Assembly: GCF_016464305.1 (NCBI RefSeq)
Contig: NZ_JAEIOJ010000008.1
Location: forward strand, 68,870 to 132,869
Direction: 5' to 3'
Length of the DNA stretch: 64,000 nucleotides
Source of the DNA: Umezawaea beigongshangensis
Lineage (GTDB): Bacteria > Actinomycetota > Actinomycetes > Mycobacteriales > Pseudonocardiaceae
Notes under the pieces: generated by a model
What the model was told of the DNA's origin: nothing
Databases searched by the model: none
Seen by the model: only the letters and a program-made list of their open reading frames with translations
In this document: piece after piece, positions 8,801-16,480 of the stretch
Numbering within the stretch: position 1 is the first letter of the stretch
How the letters are laid out: each line of letters opens with the position of its first letter
Program-made: the position numbers and the translations under genes

Positions 8801-10725
8801 GGCGCCGCGCTCACCGGAGCGGACAGGTTCGCCGAGTCGTCCACGGCCCGCACCCGCAGCCCGGCCGCGCCGGAGGAGGACGGCGCGTGGGTGTGGCTCC
8901 AGGTGCCGCTGCCCGCGGTCCAGCTCGCCGGGTGCCACCGCGCGCCGCCGTCGGTGGACACCTCGACACCGGCGACCCGGCCACCGCCGTTGTCGCTCAC
9001 CGTGCCGCTGAACGTGTACGGGACGCCGACCACGGCGCCCGCGGGCAGGCCGGTGATCGCCGCGGTAGGAGCGGCGGTGTCGGTGCTGGCCGCGGCCCGC
9101 TTCAGATCGGCCTGCAACGTCGCGGGCTGCACGCCCATGTCGGCGAGGAAGTTGACCGTGGCCTGCTTCATGGCCCGGTCGGAGGTGGGCACCTCGGTCT
9201 GGAAGGCGTGCTCGTCGTCCACGCCCCACGCCCACTGCACCGTTCCGGCGCCGAAGACCAGCGCGCCGCTGGGAGCCTTGTAGTAGGTGATGGCGTGGGT
9301 CTTGGTGCCGGAACCGTACTCGTCGCCGTGGTTCTTCAGGACGTAGTAGCCGTCCATCGTCACCGTGGTGCGGGAGAGCTGCGCGACGCCGGGCGGCTGG
9401 AAGCCGTTGTCCTCCACGGAGTTCCACTCGTAGCCGAGGGTGCCGGGCTTGAACGTGTACGTCGCCGTGTCCCCCATCGAGGCGAGCGGGGTGTCGCGCC
9501 ACAGCCGCATCCTCCCGTGCGCGGCCGGGACCCGCAGCGAGTCGTCCCGGCGGCCGTTGACGGTGAAGATGTTGCCCAGCAACGAGTTCTCCGGCTCGTT
9601 GCCCGCGTTCTTGGCACTGCGCGGGTCGCGCCACGTGCCCGTCCAGGTGACCGGGTCGGGGTCGGTCTGACTGCCCTTGGTCTCCTTGTAGCAGACGAGC
9701 GTGCGCCAGTCGGTCGCCGAGACGTCCTTGCTCTTCTCCCACCTGGTCTTCCAGAAGATCTCGTTGCCGGTGAGGAAGGCGAGGTGCACACCGGCGTCGC
9801 GGGCGGCCTCGACGTTGTCGCGCTGCTCCTGCGACCAGTACTCGTCGTGCCCCACCGCCATGAAGACGTCGTGGTTCTTGATGAGGTGCCCGCGGCGCGC
9901 GCTGTCCACGTCGGTGGTGTAGCTCATGTCGTAGCCGTTGGCCTCCATGAACCGCAGCATGGGGACCTCGGCGTTGAAGATGAAGTTGTCCTCGCCGTCG
10001 CCGCCGGTGTGGGGCCGGTTGTAGCTGACCTTGTACGCCTGGCCGCCCTGGCCCGGCCCGTCGCCGAAGTAGAGGCTGTTGCCGCCGTAGCGGTTGTAGG
10101 CCACCCACGTGGAGTCGGAGGTCTGGAAGAGGACCTTCGAGGTGCTGGTGTCGTCGCGGACCACCCAGACGATCTCGCTCTCGACCGGCTCGGCGTCCGC
10201 CGGCAGGTCGGTGCGGCGGATGCGGCCGTAGTAGATGCCGGAGACGGCGTCGGAGGGCACGGTCCAGCTCGCCGACACGGCCCAGTTGCCGCAGTCGATC
10301 AGGGCGCTGCCCGCCTCGCGCAGGCAGGCGGGCTGGTTCTGCGGGGTGCCGCGGGTGACCGTGTCGAGGTAGCGCGCGCCCGCGCCGCCGTAGTGGCCCA
10401 GTCGGAAGACGTCGATCTCGTAGGACGTCGCCGCGGTGTTGACCTTGAAGTCGACGCGGCCACCCGGCGTGGTGCTGATGTCCGCGGTGTAGCCGAGGAT
10501 CGCCTCGTCCCGGTAGGTGACCATCCAGTCGGTGGTGCCCTGCTTGGTGTTCTCGCAGGCCGTTCGGTTCACGACCGGAGCGTCGCAGGGTCCCGCCGCC
10601 GACGCCGGCGGCGCGGTCAGCGATGCCAGCACGACCGTCGTGGAGGCGACGAGCGCCGGCACGAGCAGTGCGCGCACGAACGACAGCGCGACGGCGGGCA
10701 GTGCTCGCGTGTGCTGAGCCGGCAT
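5863..10725 (-). CDS. Large secreted modular protein: N,N-dimethylformamidase beta-subunit-like domain, Ig-like domains and four DUF4082 repeats
   Basis: 1620 residues. The ATG at 10725 has GAGAGGTGG seven nt upstream and begins an evident signal peptide ending PPASA-AGPC. Residues about 45-545 resemble the N,N-dimethylformamidase large-subunit-like domain (STWVAYNRYGGNSLY, VGHDEYWSQEQRDNVE, FLTGNEIFWKTRW). An Ig-like domain follows (about 550-645). Then come four DUF4082 modules of about 165 residues (about 650-812, 921-1085, 1190-1355, 1460-1620), each opening with a CPC motif and containing VxFYKxxxNTGxHTGSLW. Three Big_5-like Ig domains separate them. The super-repeat period is about 810 bp. 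It heads the operon encoding the sugar acyltransferases and aminotransferase, so it is probably a surface protein acting on or binding the polysaccharide. No enzymatic activity can be asserted. Confidence 0.8.
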   Translation of the reverse strand: MPAQHTRALPAVALSFVRALLVPALVASTTVVLASLTAPPASAAGPCDAPVVNRTACENTKQGTTDWMVTYRDEAILGYTADISTTPGGRVDFKVNTAATSYEIDVFRLGHYGGAGARYLDTVTRGTPQNQPACLREAGSALIDCGNWAVSASWTVPSDAVSGIYYGRIRRTDLPADAEPVESEIVWVVRDDTSTSKVLFQTSDSTWVAYNRYGGNSLYFGDGPGQGGQAYKVSYNRPHTGGDGEDNFIFNAEVPMLRFMEANGYDMSYTTDVDSARRGHLIKNHDVFMAVGHDEYWSQEQRDNVEAARDAGVHLAFLTGNEIFWKTRWEKSKDVSATDWRTLVCYKETKGSQTDPDPVTWTGTWRDPRSAKNAGNEPENSLLGNIFTVNGRRDDSLRVPAAHGRMRLWRDTPLASMGDTATYTFKPGTLGYEWNSVEDNGFQPPGVAQLSRTTVTMDGYYVLKNHGDEYGSGTKTHAITYYKAPSGALVFGAGTVQWAWGVDDEHAFQTEVPTSDRAMKQATVNFLADMGVQPATLQADLKRAAASTDTAAPTAAITGLPAGAVVGVPYTFSGTVSDNGGGRVAGVEVSTDGGARWHPASWTAGSGTWSHTHAPSSSGAAGLRVRAVDDSANLSAPVSAAPPVRARTCPCGIWTGTATPQVTDSGDASALELGTRFTSATAGHVRGVRFYKSAANTGRHTGSLWSATGERLATGTFSGETASGWQTLTFPSPVAVAANTSYVVSYFAPNGHYAVDVEYFARQDRHLEPLTAPRTATGAANGVYRSGTGFPTQSFQGSNYWVDVVWALDPGPDTRAPELTGTTPLDGAGTVELSPAVTASFDEAVAPSSVRFTVTGPTGAITGTTTVSQDGKQVVFTPSAALVAGTGYTAVVRVADAAGNEPVAPTTFDFTTGLPRASACPCTVWDDFARPATAATDDPAAIELGTKVRFDGRGEVLGVRFYKGPGNTGTHTGSLWSSTGLLLATGTFTGETTTGWQKLTFASPVVVQPNTTYVVSYFAPAGRYSVTGGQFTGEEVRAGAMRALASGADGVNGLFRYGSGGGFPTSGYNGSNYWVDAIYRNGLNGDTTPPTSTGRTPATGATGVPVTTAVTATFSEPVDPASAQILLTDPGGAKLTGTVSLSGDQRTITWTPGGKLAPSTRYGANVQIADANGNAMAAPVTWSFTTAATPSCPCSLFSPATVPAITSADDAGAHELGVRFTPARSGRITGVKFYRGAENTGTHTGSLWSASGQRLATGTFTGETASGWQTLVFAQPVTVSPGTTYTASYTTTTGHYAVDSGYFRRTAAHSPPLSAPATGDGSPNGVYRTGAGFPTATHEGGNYWVDVVFTPSEDGDAPIVNGRTPLPGATQVAVNGVVTASFDEPVDPTTAQFTVSDPRGARLVGTTAPSVDQKTLTWTPAAPLAGGTRYTASVRTSDAHGNPMTAADTWSFTTTTAQTCPCSLFSEATVPAVTSSADTGAHELGVRLTPSAAGTITGVKFYKGAANTGTHTGSLWTATGELLATGTFTAETASGWQTLVFAAPVPVSAGTTYVASYSTTTGGHALDGGYFEGHSVTSQPLTAPATGETTRNGVYRVGAGFPENSYAGSNYWVDVIFTSS

Positions 10726-11023
10726 GGCGGTCCACCTCTCGAACTCCTCGACGGTCGCGCCCCCGGCCGACCTCCCCCCGCACCGGGTGGACCGGTGCCC
10801 TGGCGAGCACCGGTCCACTCGCGCCCGGACTCGGGGAGGGACCGGGCGTTGCTCACGGCGCGTCACCGACCGGCACTTCGCGATCGGTGCAACCCCGCTG
10901 CTCCGACCGTCGATCCCCACCGCTCTTTCGTTACCGGACAAGAAGAACCGTGACCGTTCCCGTCCGGCGCGGTTCGCCGGCACGTGGCTCTCCGGCGACT
11001 GCGGGTGACCGGAGCGCGGCACG
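10726..11023. other. Non-coding upstream region of the modular-protein operon
   Basis: About 300 bp lie between the signal-peptide start at 10725 and the terminator of the next operon. I see no convincing gene. It must carry the promoter for the minus-strand operon. In that orientation an A/T-richer patch (CTTCTTGTCCGGTAACGAAA, about 10929-10948) is the only locally low-GC stretch, but no clear -10/-35 pair can be fixed by eye. Confidence 0.4.
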
Positions 11024-11064
11024 CCGGGACCGGCGATCGGACTGCGTCCGATCGCCGGTCCCGG
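11024..11064. terminator. Perfect 19-bp hairpin after the EPS aminotransferase
   Basis: Core arms GGGACCGGCGATCGGAC (11026-11042) and the exact complement (11046-11062) flank the 3-nt loop TGC, extended by two G-C pairs. It lies 16 bp downstream of the stop of the minus-strand aminotransferase operon and is best read as its intrinsic terminator, although no U-tract follows. Confidence 0.75.
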
Positions 11065-11079
11065 TCCTCCGGCGCGGCC

Positions 11080-12222
11080 CTACCGGAGGGCGGCCCCGGC
11101 ACCGAGAGCGGCGGTCAGCGCGTCCACCACGGTGTCCTGCTCGGCGGTGGTCAGGTCGTGGTGCAGCGGCAGGATCAGGGTGCGCCGGGTGAAGTCCTCG
11201 GTCACCGGCAGCGCGGTGTGCGGGTGACCGGCGTAGGCGGGTTCCAGGTGGGAGGCCATGATCCCCCGCCTGGCCGAGACACCGCGCCGGGCGAGTTCCG
11301 CGAGCACGTCGTTGCGCTCCACCTGCGCGTCGTCGGGCAGGCGCACCCAGAACGACTGGTAGTTGGTCGTCCCGTGCGCCGGATCGCGCACGGTGCGCAG
11401 CCCCGGAACCCCGGCCAGCAACTCCTGGTACCGGGCCGCCAGTTCCCGCCTGCGGCGCACGATCCCGTCGAGCCTGGACAGCTGCACGACTCCGATCGCG
11501 GCCTGCACGTCCGTCATCCGGTAGTTGAACGCGGTCTCCAGGTACTCCTCGACCACCGCGGCGCCACCGCGGTGCCGGTCGGCGGCGCTGACGCTCATCC
11601 CGTGCTCGCGCAGGCGCTTCGCGCGCGCCGCCCAGTCGGCGCGGTCGGTGGTGAGCATCCCGCCCTCGCCCGTGGTGAGCAGCTTGCGCGGGTGGAACGA
11701 CCACGCGGCCAGCAGCGCGCCCGCCCCCACCGGTGCGCCGAGGTACGTCGACCCCGCCGCGCACGCCGCGTCCTCCACGACGGGAACGGCGAGCGGGTCG
11801 CACAGCGCGCGCAGACCGGCGACGTCGGCGGGGACACCGGCCTGGTGCACGACGAGCACGGCGCGGGTCCGGTCGGTGAGCACGGCCGCCACGGTGTCCG
11901 CGGTGAGGTTGCCGGTCTCCGGGTCGACGTCGGCGAACACCGGCGTGGCGCCGGTGTGGTGCACGGCGTTCGCGGTGGCGATGAACGACAGCGACGGCAC
12001 GACGACCTCGTCACCGGGACCGACGCCGAGCAGGTGCGCCGCGAGGTGCAGCGCCGTCGTGCAGGACGAGGCCGCCACGCCGTGCGCGGCTCCGACGCGA
12101 CGGGCGAAGACCTCCTCGAAGCGCGCCACGCGCGGTCCCTGCGCCACCCACCCCGAGCGCACGGCCGCGGCGGCCGCCTCCGCCTCCTCCTCGCCCAGCA
12201 GGGGCTTCATCACGGGGATCAC
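11080..12222 (-). CDS. DegT/DnrJ/EryC1 family aminotransferase (second copy)
   Basis: 380-residue PLP-dependent sugar aminotransferase. Motifs: SSCTTALHLAAHLLG near the N-terminus, VVEDAACAAGSTY, and the PLP lysine in SFHPRKLLTTGEGG (Lys180). The GTG start at 12222 overlaps the stop of the epimerase gene (GTGA). An internal ATG 12 nt later is an alternative. It is the last gene of the sugar transferase-oxidoreductase-epimerase-aminotransferase operon. Dehydrogenase plus aminotransferase is the pairing used to make 3-amino-3-deoxy sugars from UDP-sugar acids, so a WlbA/WlbE-like job is plausible. It is clearly divergent from the DegT protein at 4089-5189. Confidence 0.87.
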   Translation of the reverse strand: MIPVMKPLLGEEEAEAAAAAVRSGWVAQGPRVARFEEVFARRVGAAHGVAASSCTTALHLAAHLLGVGPGDEVVVPSLSFIATANAVHHTGATPVFADVDPETGNLTADTVAAVLTDRTRAVLVVHQAGVPADVAGLRALCDPLAVPVVEDAACAAGSTYLGAPVGAGALLAAWSFHPRKLLTTGEGGMLTTDRADWAARAKRLREHGMSVSAADRHRGGAAVVEEYLETAFNYRMTDVQAAIGVVQLSRLDGIVRRRRELAARYQELLAGVPGLRTVRDPAHGTTNYQSFWVRLPDDAQVERNDVLAELARRGVSARRGIMASHLEPAYAGHPHTALPVTEDFTRRTLILPLHHDLTTAEQDTVVDALTAALGAGAALR

Positions 12223-13217
12223 CCGGCTGCTCCGGCGGGAGCGGCCGACTCGGCACGCCACCAGTCCACGAGCCCGCGCAGGCCGTCGGACAGCCCGATC
12301 TCCGGCCTCCAGCCGAGGTCGCGCGCCGCGGCGCCGATGTCGGCCAGCCGACGGGTGACGCCGTTGACCGCGCGCTCGGGGCCGTGCTCCACGCCCAGGT
12401 CGGAGCCCATCGCGTCCAGCAGCGCCCGCGCGAGTTCCTCCAGGCCGGTCTCCGAGGCGCTGGCGATGTTGTAGACGCTGTCGGTGACGTCGGCCCGCGC
12501 CGCGAGCAGGTTCGCGCGGGCGATGTCGTGCACGTGCACGAAGTCCATGGTCTGCGCGCCGTCGCCGAAGACGAGCGGCGGCTCGCCCGCGCCGATCCGC
12601 TCCATCCAGCGGATGAGGACCTCGGTGTAGAGGCCGTGCACGTCCATCCGCGGGCCGTAGACGTTGAAGTAGCGCAGCGCCACGTAGTCCAGGCCGCGCA
12701 TGGCGTGGAAGCTGCGCAGCATCCCCTCGTTGAACGCCTTCGCGGCGCCGTAGAAGGTGTCGTTGTTGTACGGGTGGTGGCGCTCGGTCGTGGGGAACTC
12801 CTCGGCCAGGCCGTAGACGGAGGCCGACGACGAGGCGATCACCTTGCGCACGCCCGCGTCGGCCGCCGCCTCGATCACGGTGAAGGTGCCGTCCACGAGG
12901 GACTCCAGCGCGAGCCGGGGTTCCTCGGCGCACTGGGTGATGCGGATGGCGGCGAGGTGGAACACCAGGTCGATGCCGCCGGTCAGCTCGTGCACCAGCG
13001 CGCGGTCGCCGATGTCGCCCTCGACGACGGTCAGCCTGCCGTCGGCGCGCGCCTGCGCGTCGGTCAGGTTCTCCCTGCGACCGCGGACGAAGTTGTCGAG
13101 CACGACCACCTCGGCCGCGCCCGCGTCGACCAGGCGGTCGACCACGGCCGAACCGATGGTGCCCGCGCCTCCGGTGACCAGCGCCCGCTGTCCGGTGATC
13201 GGTTGTGCCGTCGTCAT
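12219..13217 (-). CDS. NAD-dependent nucleotide-sugar epimerase/dehydratase (extended SDR)
   Basis: 332 residues. N-terminal Rossmann motif GGAGTIGS, the conserved Asp in VVLDNFVRG, catalytic Ser in ASSSASVYG, and YxxxK present as FYGAAKAFNEG (Tyr and Lys four apart). The latter half carries RYFNVYGPRM and the sugar-binding YNIASASET. It is closest in style to UDP-glucose 4-epimerase-like and GDP/dTDP sugar epimerases. The ATG at 13217 has GGAGG 10 nt upstream. An alternative ATG at 13250 overlaps the preceding stop (ATGA) and would add 11 residues. It works with the adjacent Gfo/Idh dehydrogenase and aminotransferase in making the activated sugar. Confidence 0.87.
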   Translation of the reverse strand: MTTAQPITGQRALVTGGAGTIGSAVVDRLVDAGAAEVVVLDNFVRGRRENLTDAQARADGRLTVVEGDIGDRALVHELTGGIDLVFHLAAIRITQCAEEPRLALESLVDGTFTVIEAAADAGVRKVIASSSASVYGLAEEFPTTERHHPYNNDTFYGAAKAFNEGMLRSFHAMRGLDYVALRYFNVYGPRMDVHGLYTEVLIRWMERIGAGEPPLVFGDGAQTMDFVHVHDIARANLLAARADVTDSVYNIASASETGLEELARALLDAMGSDLGVEHGPERAVNGVTRRLADIGAAARDLGWRPEIGLSDGLRGLVDWWRAESAAPAGAAG

Positions 13218-13246
13218 CGTGGAACGTCCTCCGTCGCTGTCGCTGT

Positions 13247-14335
13247 TCATCCGACCGCGTCCAGGGCGCGGTCGCCCGGCACGGTCACGAACTCGCCGCC
13301 ACCGGCCAGGCTGGCGGAGGCGGCCTCCAGGATCGCCAGCACGCGCAGCCCGGCGCGGCCGTCGGTCAGCGGCGCGCGCTTCTCGGTGATGGAGCCGGCG
13401 AACTCGGCCATCACCGCCCGCAGCGCCTCGCGCTCCGGCAGCGCCGGGGCGACCATGTCGCCGACGCGGTAGGACACGATGGTCTGCTCGCGGACCTCCG
13501 CGCCCAGGCCGGTCCCCTCGGTGCGGTCCACGCCCCGGTCGTAGACCGACAGGCGCTGCGCGGGGTTCAGGTCGTCCCACACGACCGTGCGCAGCGAGCC
13601 GCCCACGACCATCGTGCGGATCTTGGTGGGCGACAGCCAGTTCACGTGCACGTGCGAGATCGCGCCGTTGGACAGCCGCACGGTCAGGTGCGCCACGCAC
13701 GCGCGGCCCGCGCCGATCGGGTCCGAGCCGTGCGCGGCGACCGCGACGGGGAACACGTCGTCGGGCAGGATCGCCTCGAAGATCGACAGGTCGTGGGGCG
13801 CGAGGTCCCACAGCACGTCGACGTCGGGCTGCACGAGACCGAGGTTGATGCGCACCGAGTCCAGGTACTGCACGGTGCCGATCTCGCCGCCGCGCACCAG
13901 TTCGCGCAGGTGCCGCACGGCGGGCGTGTAGCAGAAGGTGTGGTCGAGCATGAGGGTCAGCCCGCGGCTCTCCGCGGCCTCGACCAGGCGCAGGCCCTCG
14001 GCGCGGGTCGCGGCGAGGGGCTTCTCCACCAGGACGTGCTTGCCCGCCTCCAGCGCCGCCATCGCGACGGGCAGGTGGGTGGCCGCGGGGGTGGCGACGG
14101 CCACGGCCGCCACCGCGGGATCGGCCAGCACCTCGTCCAGCGAGTCCGACACCCGGACCGTGGAGTAGTCGCCGAGCACCCGGCGGGCGCGGTCGGCGTC
14201 CAGGTCGCAGAGGTAGCGCAGCTTCAGGCCGGGGGTGGCCTGGGCGTTGCGCACCAGGTTCGGTCCCCAGTAGCCCGCGCCGATCACGGCGACGCCGATC
14301 GGCTCCTGTCGTGCAGAACTCATCGAGTCACCCAT
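13247..14335 (-). CDS. Gfo/Idh/MocA family nucleotide-sugar oxidoreductase
   Basis: 362 residues. N-terminal NAD(P)-binding motif VAVIGAGYWGPNLVRNA; the family EKP motif is present as HVLVEKPLAATRAEG. The C-terminal alpha/beta domain contains the active-site region DLAPHDLSI, with the conserved histidine. Members such as WlbA oxidise C3 of UDP-GlcNAc-uronic acid, giving the keto-sugar for a DegT aminotransferase. The ATG at 14335 overlaps the upstream stop (TGATG). The order here, with epimerase and aminotransferase downstream, matches that chemistry. The precise substrate is not shown by the sequence. Confidence 0.87.
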   Translation of the reverse strand: MGDSMSSARQEPIGVAVIGAGYWGPNLVRNAQATPGLKLRYLCDLDADRARRVLGDYSTVRVSDSLDEVLADPAVAAVAVATPAATHLPVAMAALEAGKHVLVEKPLAATRAEGLRLVEAAESRGLTLMLDHTFCYTPAVRHLRELVRGGEIGTVQYLDSVRINLGLVQPDVDVLWDLAPHDLSIFEAILPDDVFPVAVAAHGSDPIGAGRACVAHLTVRLSNGAISHVHVNWLSPTKIRTMVVGGSLRTVVWDDLNPAQRLSVYDRGVDRTEGTGLGAEVREQTIVSYRVGDMVAPALPEREALRAVMAEFAGSITEKRAPLTDGRAGLRVLAILEAASASLAGGGEFVTVPGDRALDAVG

Positions 14336-15840
14336 CAGTACGCCCCCCGGCCGCCGAAGACGGCGCGGAAGGTCTTCCAGAGGATCACGGCGTCGAGGGC
14401 CAGCGACCAGTCCTCGACGTAGCGCAGGTCGAGCCGGACCGCTTCCTCCCACGGGAGGTCGCTGCGGCCGCTGACCTGCCACAGGCCGGTGAGGCCGGGC
14501 TTGACCAGCAGCCTGCGCCGCACGTCGGGGCCGTACTTCGCGCTCTCCTCCGGCAGCGGCGGGCGCGGGCCGACCAGCGACATGGAACCGCCGAGCACGT
14601 TGAGCAGCTGCGGGAGCTCGTCGACGGAGTAGCGGCGCAGCACCGCGCCGACGCGGGTCACCCTGGGGTCCTTGCGCATCTTGAACAGCAGGCCGGCGCC
14701 CTCGTCGACGGCGGCGAGCGTCGAGCGCAGCGCGTCGGCGCCGGTGACCATCGTGCGGAACTTGACGATCGTGAACGGCACGCCGTCCTTGCCGACGCGG
14801 CGCTGCCTGTAGAACACGGGACCGCGGCTGTCGAGCACGACCGCCGTGCACGCCAGGAGGGTCACCGGTGCGAGCAGCGCGAGCAGCAGCGCGGCGCCGA
14901 CGCGGTCGACGACGCCCTTGACGACCTTGCGGAATCCGGTGAACGTCGGCTCGCTGACCCGCAGCAGCGGCATCCCGAGGACACCGGTGACGTGCAGCCG
15001 CGGCCCGGCGACCTCCATCAGGTTCGGGGCGACGACCATCTCGGTGCCGGTGCCCTCCAGGCTCCAGGCGAGCTGCTGGAGGCGGCGCGGCGTCCAGTAG
15101 GCGTCGGGGGTGACCGCGACGATGCGGTAGCCGCCGCGGCGCACCTGGTCTGCGAGGTCGCGGAACTGACCCACGACCGGCACGTCGTCCACGGTGCCCG
15201 ACGGGCCGCCGCGACCGTCCGAGGTGCACACGGCGTCCACGCGCCAGCCCAGGTGCGGCGCGCGGCGGGTGCGGGTGATGAGGTCGCGCACGCTCTCGTC
15301 GTTGCCCGCGGCCAGCACCGGCAGCAGGCAGCGGCCCTCGCCCCGGGCGTGGTGCAGCAGCCTGCGCAGGCCGTAGCGCAGCGGGAAGACGACCAGCGCG
15401 ATGGCGGGGGTGACGACGAAGACCCACAGGCGGGCTCCGGGGATCGCGAACGCCAGCGACCCCAGTCCCAGCACCACCAGCGAGCCGAACAGGCCGCGTC
15501 CCAGTCGGCGGAACTCCTCGGCGCCCTGCCCCAGCACGGTGGGGTTCCACACGCGGCTCATCCCGAACGAGGCGAGCACGACGGCCGCGGTCACGGCGTC
15601 GAGCACGACGATCGAGACGGGCACGAGGGCGGCGTGCCTGGCCGCCATGACGAGACTGACGCCGACGACCACGAGGAGCGTGGCCAGGACGTCGCCGAGG
15701 ACGACCGAGCGCCGGTAGCGGGGCTCCCAGTCCGCGATGGGAGGTCGGGTCTGCGTGCTGCGCCCGGTGGTGCGCGCGGTGGTGCGCGCGGTGGTGCGCG
15801 CGCCGGGTCTGCTTCTCAGGTGGTGGGTCTGCTCGCTCAT
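14335..15840 (-). CDS. Polyprenyl-phosphate sugar-1-phosphate transferase (WbaP/EPS initiating transferase)
   Basis: 501 residues. About four N-terminal membrane helices are followed by a nucleotide-binding-like central region (VLAAGNDESVRDLITRTRR) and one more helix. The C-terminal bacterial sugar transferase domain has FYRQRRVGKDGVPFTIVKFRTM, RYSVDELPQLLNVLGGSMSLVGPRPPLP and PGLTGLWQVSGRSDLPW. It starts glycan assembly by moving a sugar-1-phosphate from a nucleotide sugar to undecaprenyl phosphate in the cytoplasmic leaflet. The ATG at 15840 follows GGGGGAAA; an in-frame ATG at 15882 is a less likely start. The N-terminus carries a threefold ARTT repeat encoded by 12-bp tandem repeats. First gene of its operon. 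Confidence 0.92.
   Translation of the reverse strand: MSEQTHHLRSRPGARTTARTTARTTGRSTQTRPPIADWEPRYRRSVVLGDVLATLLVVVGVSLVMAARHAALVPVSIVVLDAVTAAVVLASFGMSRVWNPTVLGQGAEEFRRLGRGLFGSLVVLGLGSLAFAIPGARLWVFVVTPAIALVVFPLRYGLRRLLHHARGEGRCLLPVLAAGNDESVRDLITRTRRAPHLGWRVDAVCTSDGRGGPSGTVDDVPVVGQFRDLADQVRRGGYRIVAVTPDAYWTPRRLQQLAWSLEGTGTEMVVAPNLMEVAGPRLHVTGVLGMPLLRVSEPTFTGFRKVVKGVVDRVGAALLLALLAPVTLLACTAVVLDSRGPVFYRQRRVGKDGVPFTIVKFRTMVTGADALRSTLAAVDEGAGLLFKMRKDPRVTRVGAVLRRYSVDELPQLLNVLGGSMSLVGPRPPLPEESAKYGPDVRRRLLVKPGLTGLWQVSGRSDLPWEEAVRLDLRYVEDWSLALDAVILWKTFRAVFGGRGAY
15766..15801. repeat. Three 12-bp tandem repeats inside the sugar transferase gene
   Basis: The unit GGTGGTGCGCGC is repeated exactly three times in phase with the reading frame, encoding ARTT three times in the cytoplasmic N-terminal tail. 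Copy-number change would keep the frame. Confidence 0.8.
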
Positions 15841-16282
15841 CGTGGTGTTTCCCCCGGTTGTTCCGGTTCGGACGTGCGTCATCGCAGGACGTCCCCGAGG
15901 ACCCGCGCAGTGCTGAATTGATCCGTGTGCGGCGGTCCGCGATTCGCGCGTCTCGAACCGCTGCTCGCACACCGTCATTCGCTCTGCCTCTGGAAGTCGT
16001 TACACGCAGAGTGAGACCGGCGAAGGACGACGGGGCCGCGGCGGAATTCCGGCGACGCGGTGGGTCCGTTCGCAGCAGGCCCCGGTGCGACTCTCGGCCA
16101 CGGGACCACAAGTGCGAAAGACGTGCTGGTAGAGCTGGGATGGTCTGAACGGCGCAATCGAACACGACCGTCCACACAGGATTCTTCCGCACGGCGGGCG
16201 ACGGGGTGGCGGTTGAGTCGACCACCGACAGCGCGCCGTTACGGGGCGTCACCTGTTCGTCCTAATCGGCACACGTCGCCGA

Positions 16283-16314
16283 CGGACAACAGAGCCGTTG
16301 GGCCCTGTTGTCCG
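16283..16314. terminator. Hairpin in the EPS upstream region (terminator or attenuator candidate)
   Basis: Arms CGGACAACAG (16283-16292) and CTGTTGTCCG (16305-16314) are exact complements. Inside them one mismatch is followed by three more pairs and a 4-nt loop. It lies about 170 bp after the MBL-hydrolase stop and about 440 bp before the sugar transferase start on the same strand, so it could end the first transcript or attenuate the second. Confidence 0.5.
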
Positions 16315-16356
16315 ACAGGAATTCCTCATCCGCGCTGAACCGTTCACCGCGTGGAG

Positions 16357-16386
16357 CAGAACTGCGCGGAACAGAACTGCGCGGAA
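16357..16386. repeat. Two 15-bp direct repeats with an adjoining palindrome
   Basis: CAGAACTGCGCGGAA occurs twice head to tail and runs into the palindrome CGGAAC-G-GTTCCG ending at 16394. Such an arrangement could be an operator. It lies in the region shared by the MBL-hydrolase 3' end and the EPS operon promoter. Confidence 0.6.
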
Positions 16387-16480
16387 CGGTTCCGATCGCG
16401 GTGGCGACGCGAGAGGACGAGAAGAACGCGGAACCGCGCACCGTGCTCCGGAACACGCGCACCGGAACGGGCGCGCGGCG

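Larger units (their letters stand above)
15841..16480. other. Long (640 bp) non-coding leader/promoter region of the EPS operon
   Basis: No convincing gene lies between the sugar transferase start and the MBL-hydrolase stop. It contains a hairpin (16283-16314), two 15-bp direct repeats (16357-16386) and the palindrome CGGAAC-G-GTTCCG (16382-16394). Part of it must terminate the MBL transcript and part must drive the minus-strand polysaccharide operon. The length is unusual for this compact window and fits a regulated or leader-RNA-controlled promoter. Confidence 0.5.

Noticed and set aside
5584-10953. A 1789-codon open frame on the plus strand across the modular-protein gene
   Set aside because: It is antisense to a gene with a signal peptide and recognisable repeated domains. 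Its composition (Arg/Gly/Val/Ala only, no hydrophobic cores or motifs) is that of a GC-rich shadow frame.
11023-11102. Insertion-sequence terminal inverted repeat or attachment site
   Set aside because: The perfect palindrome has a 3-nt loop immediately after a stop codon and no transposase or target duplication; terminator is the simpler reading.
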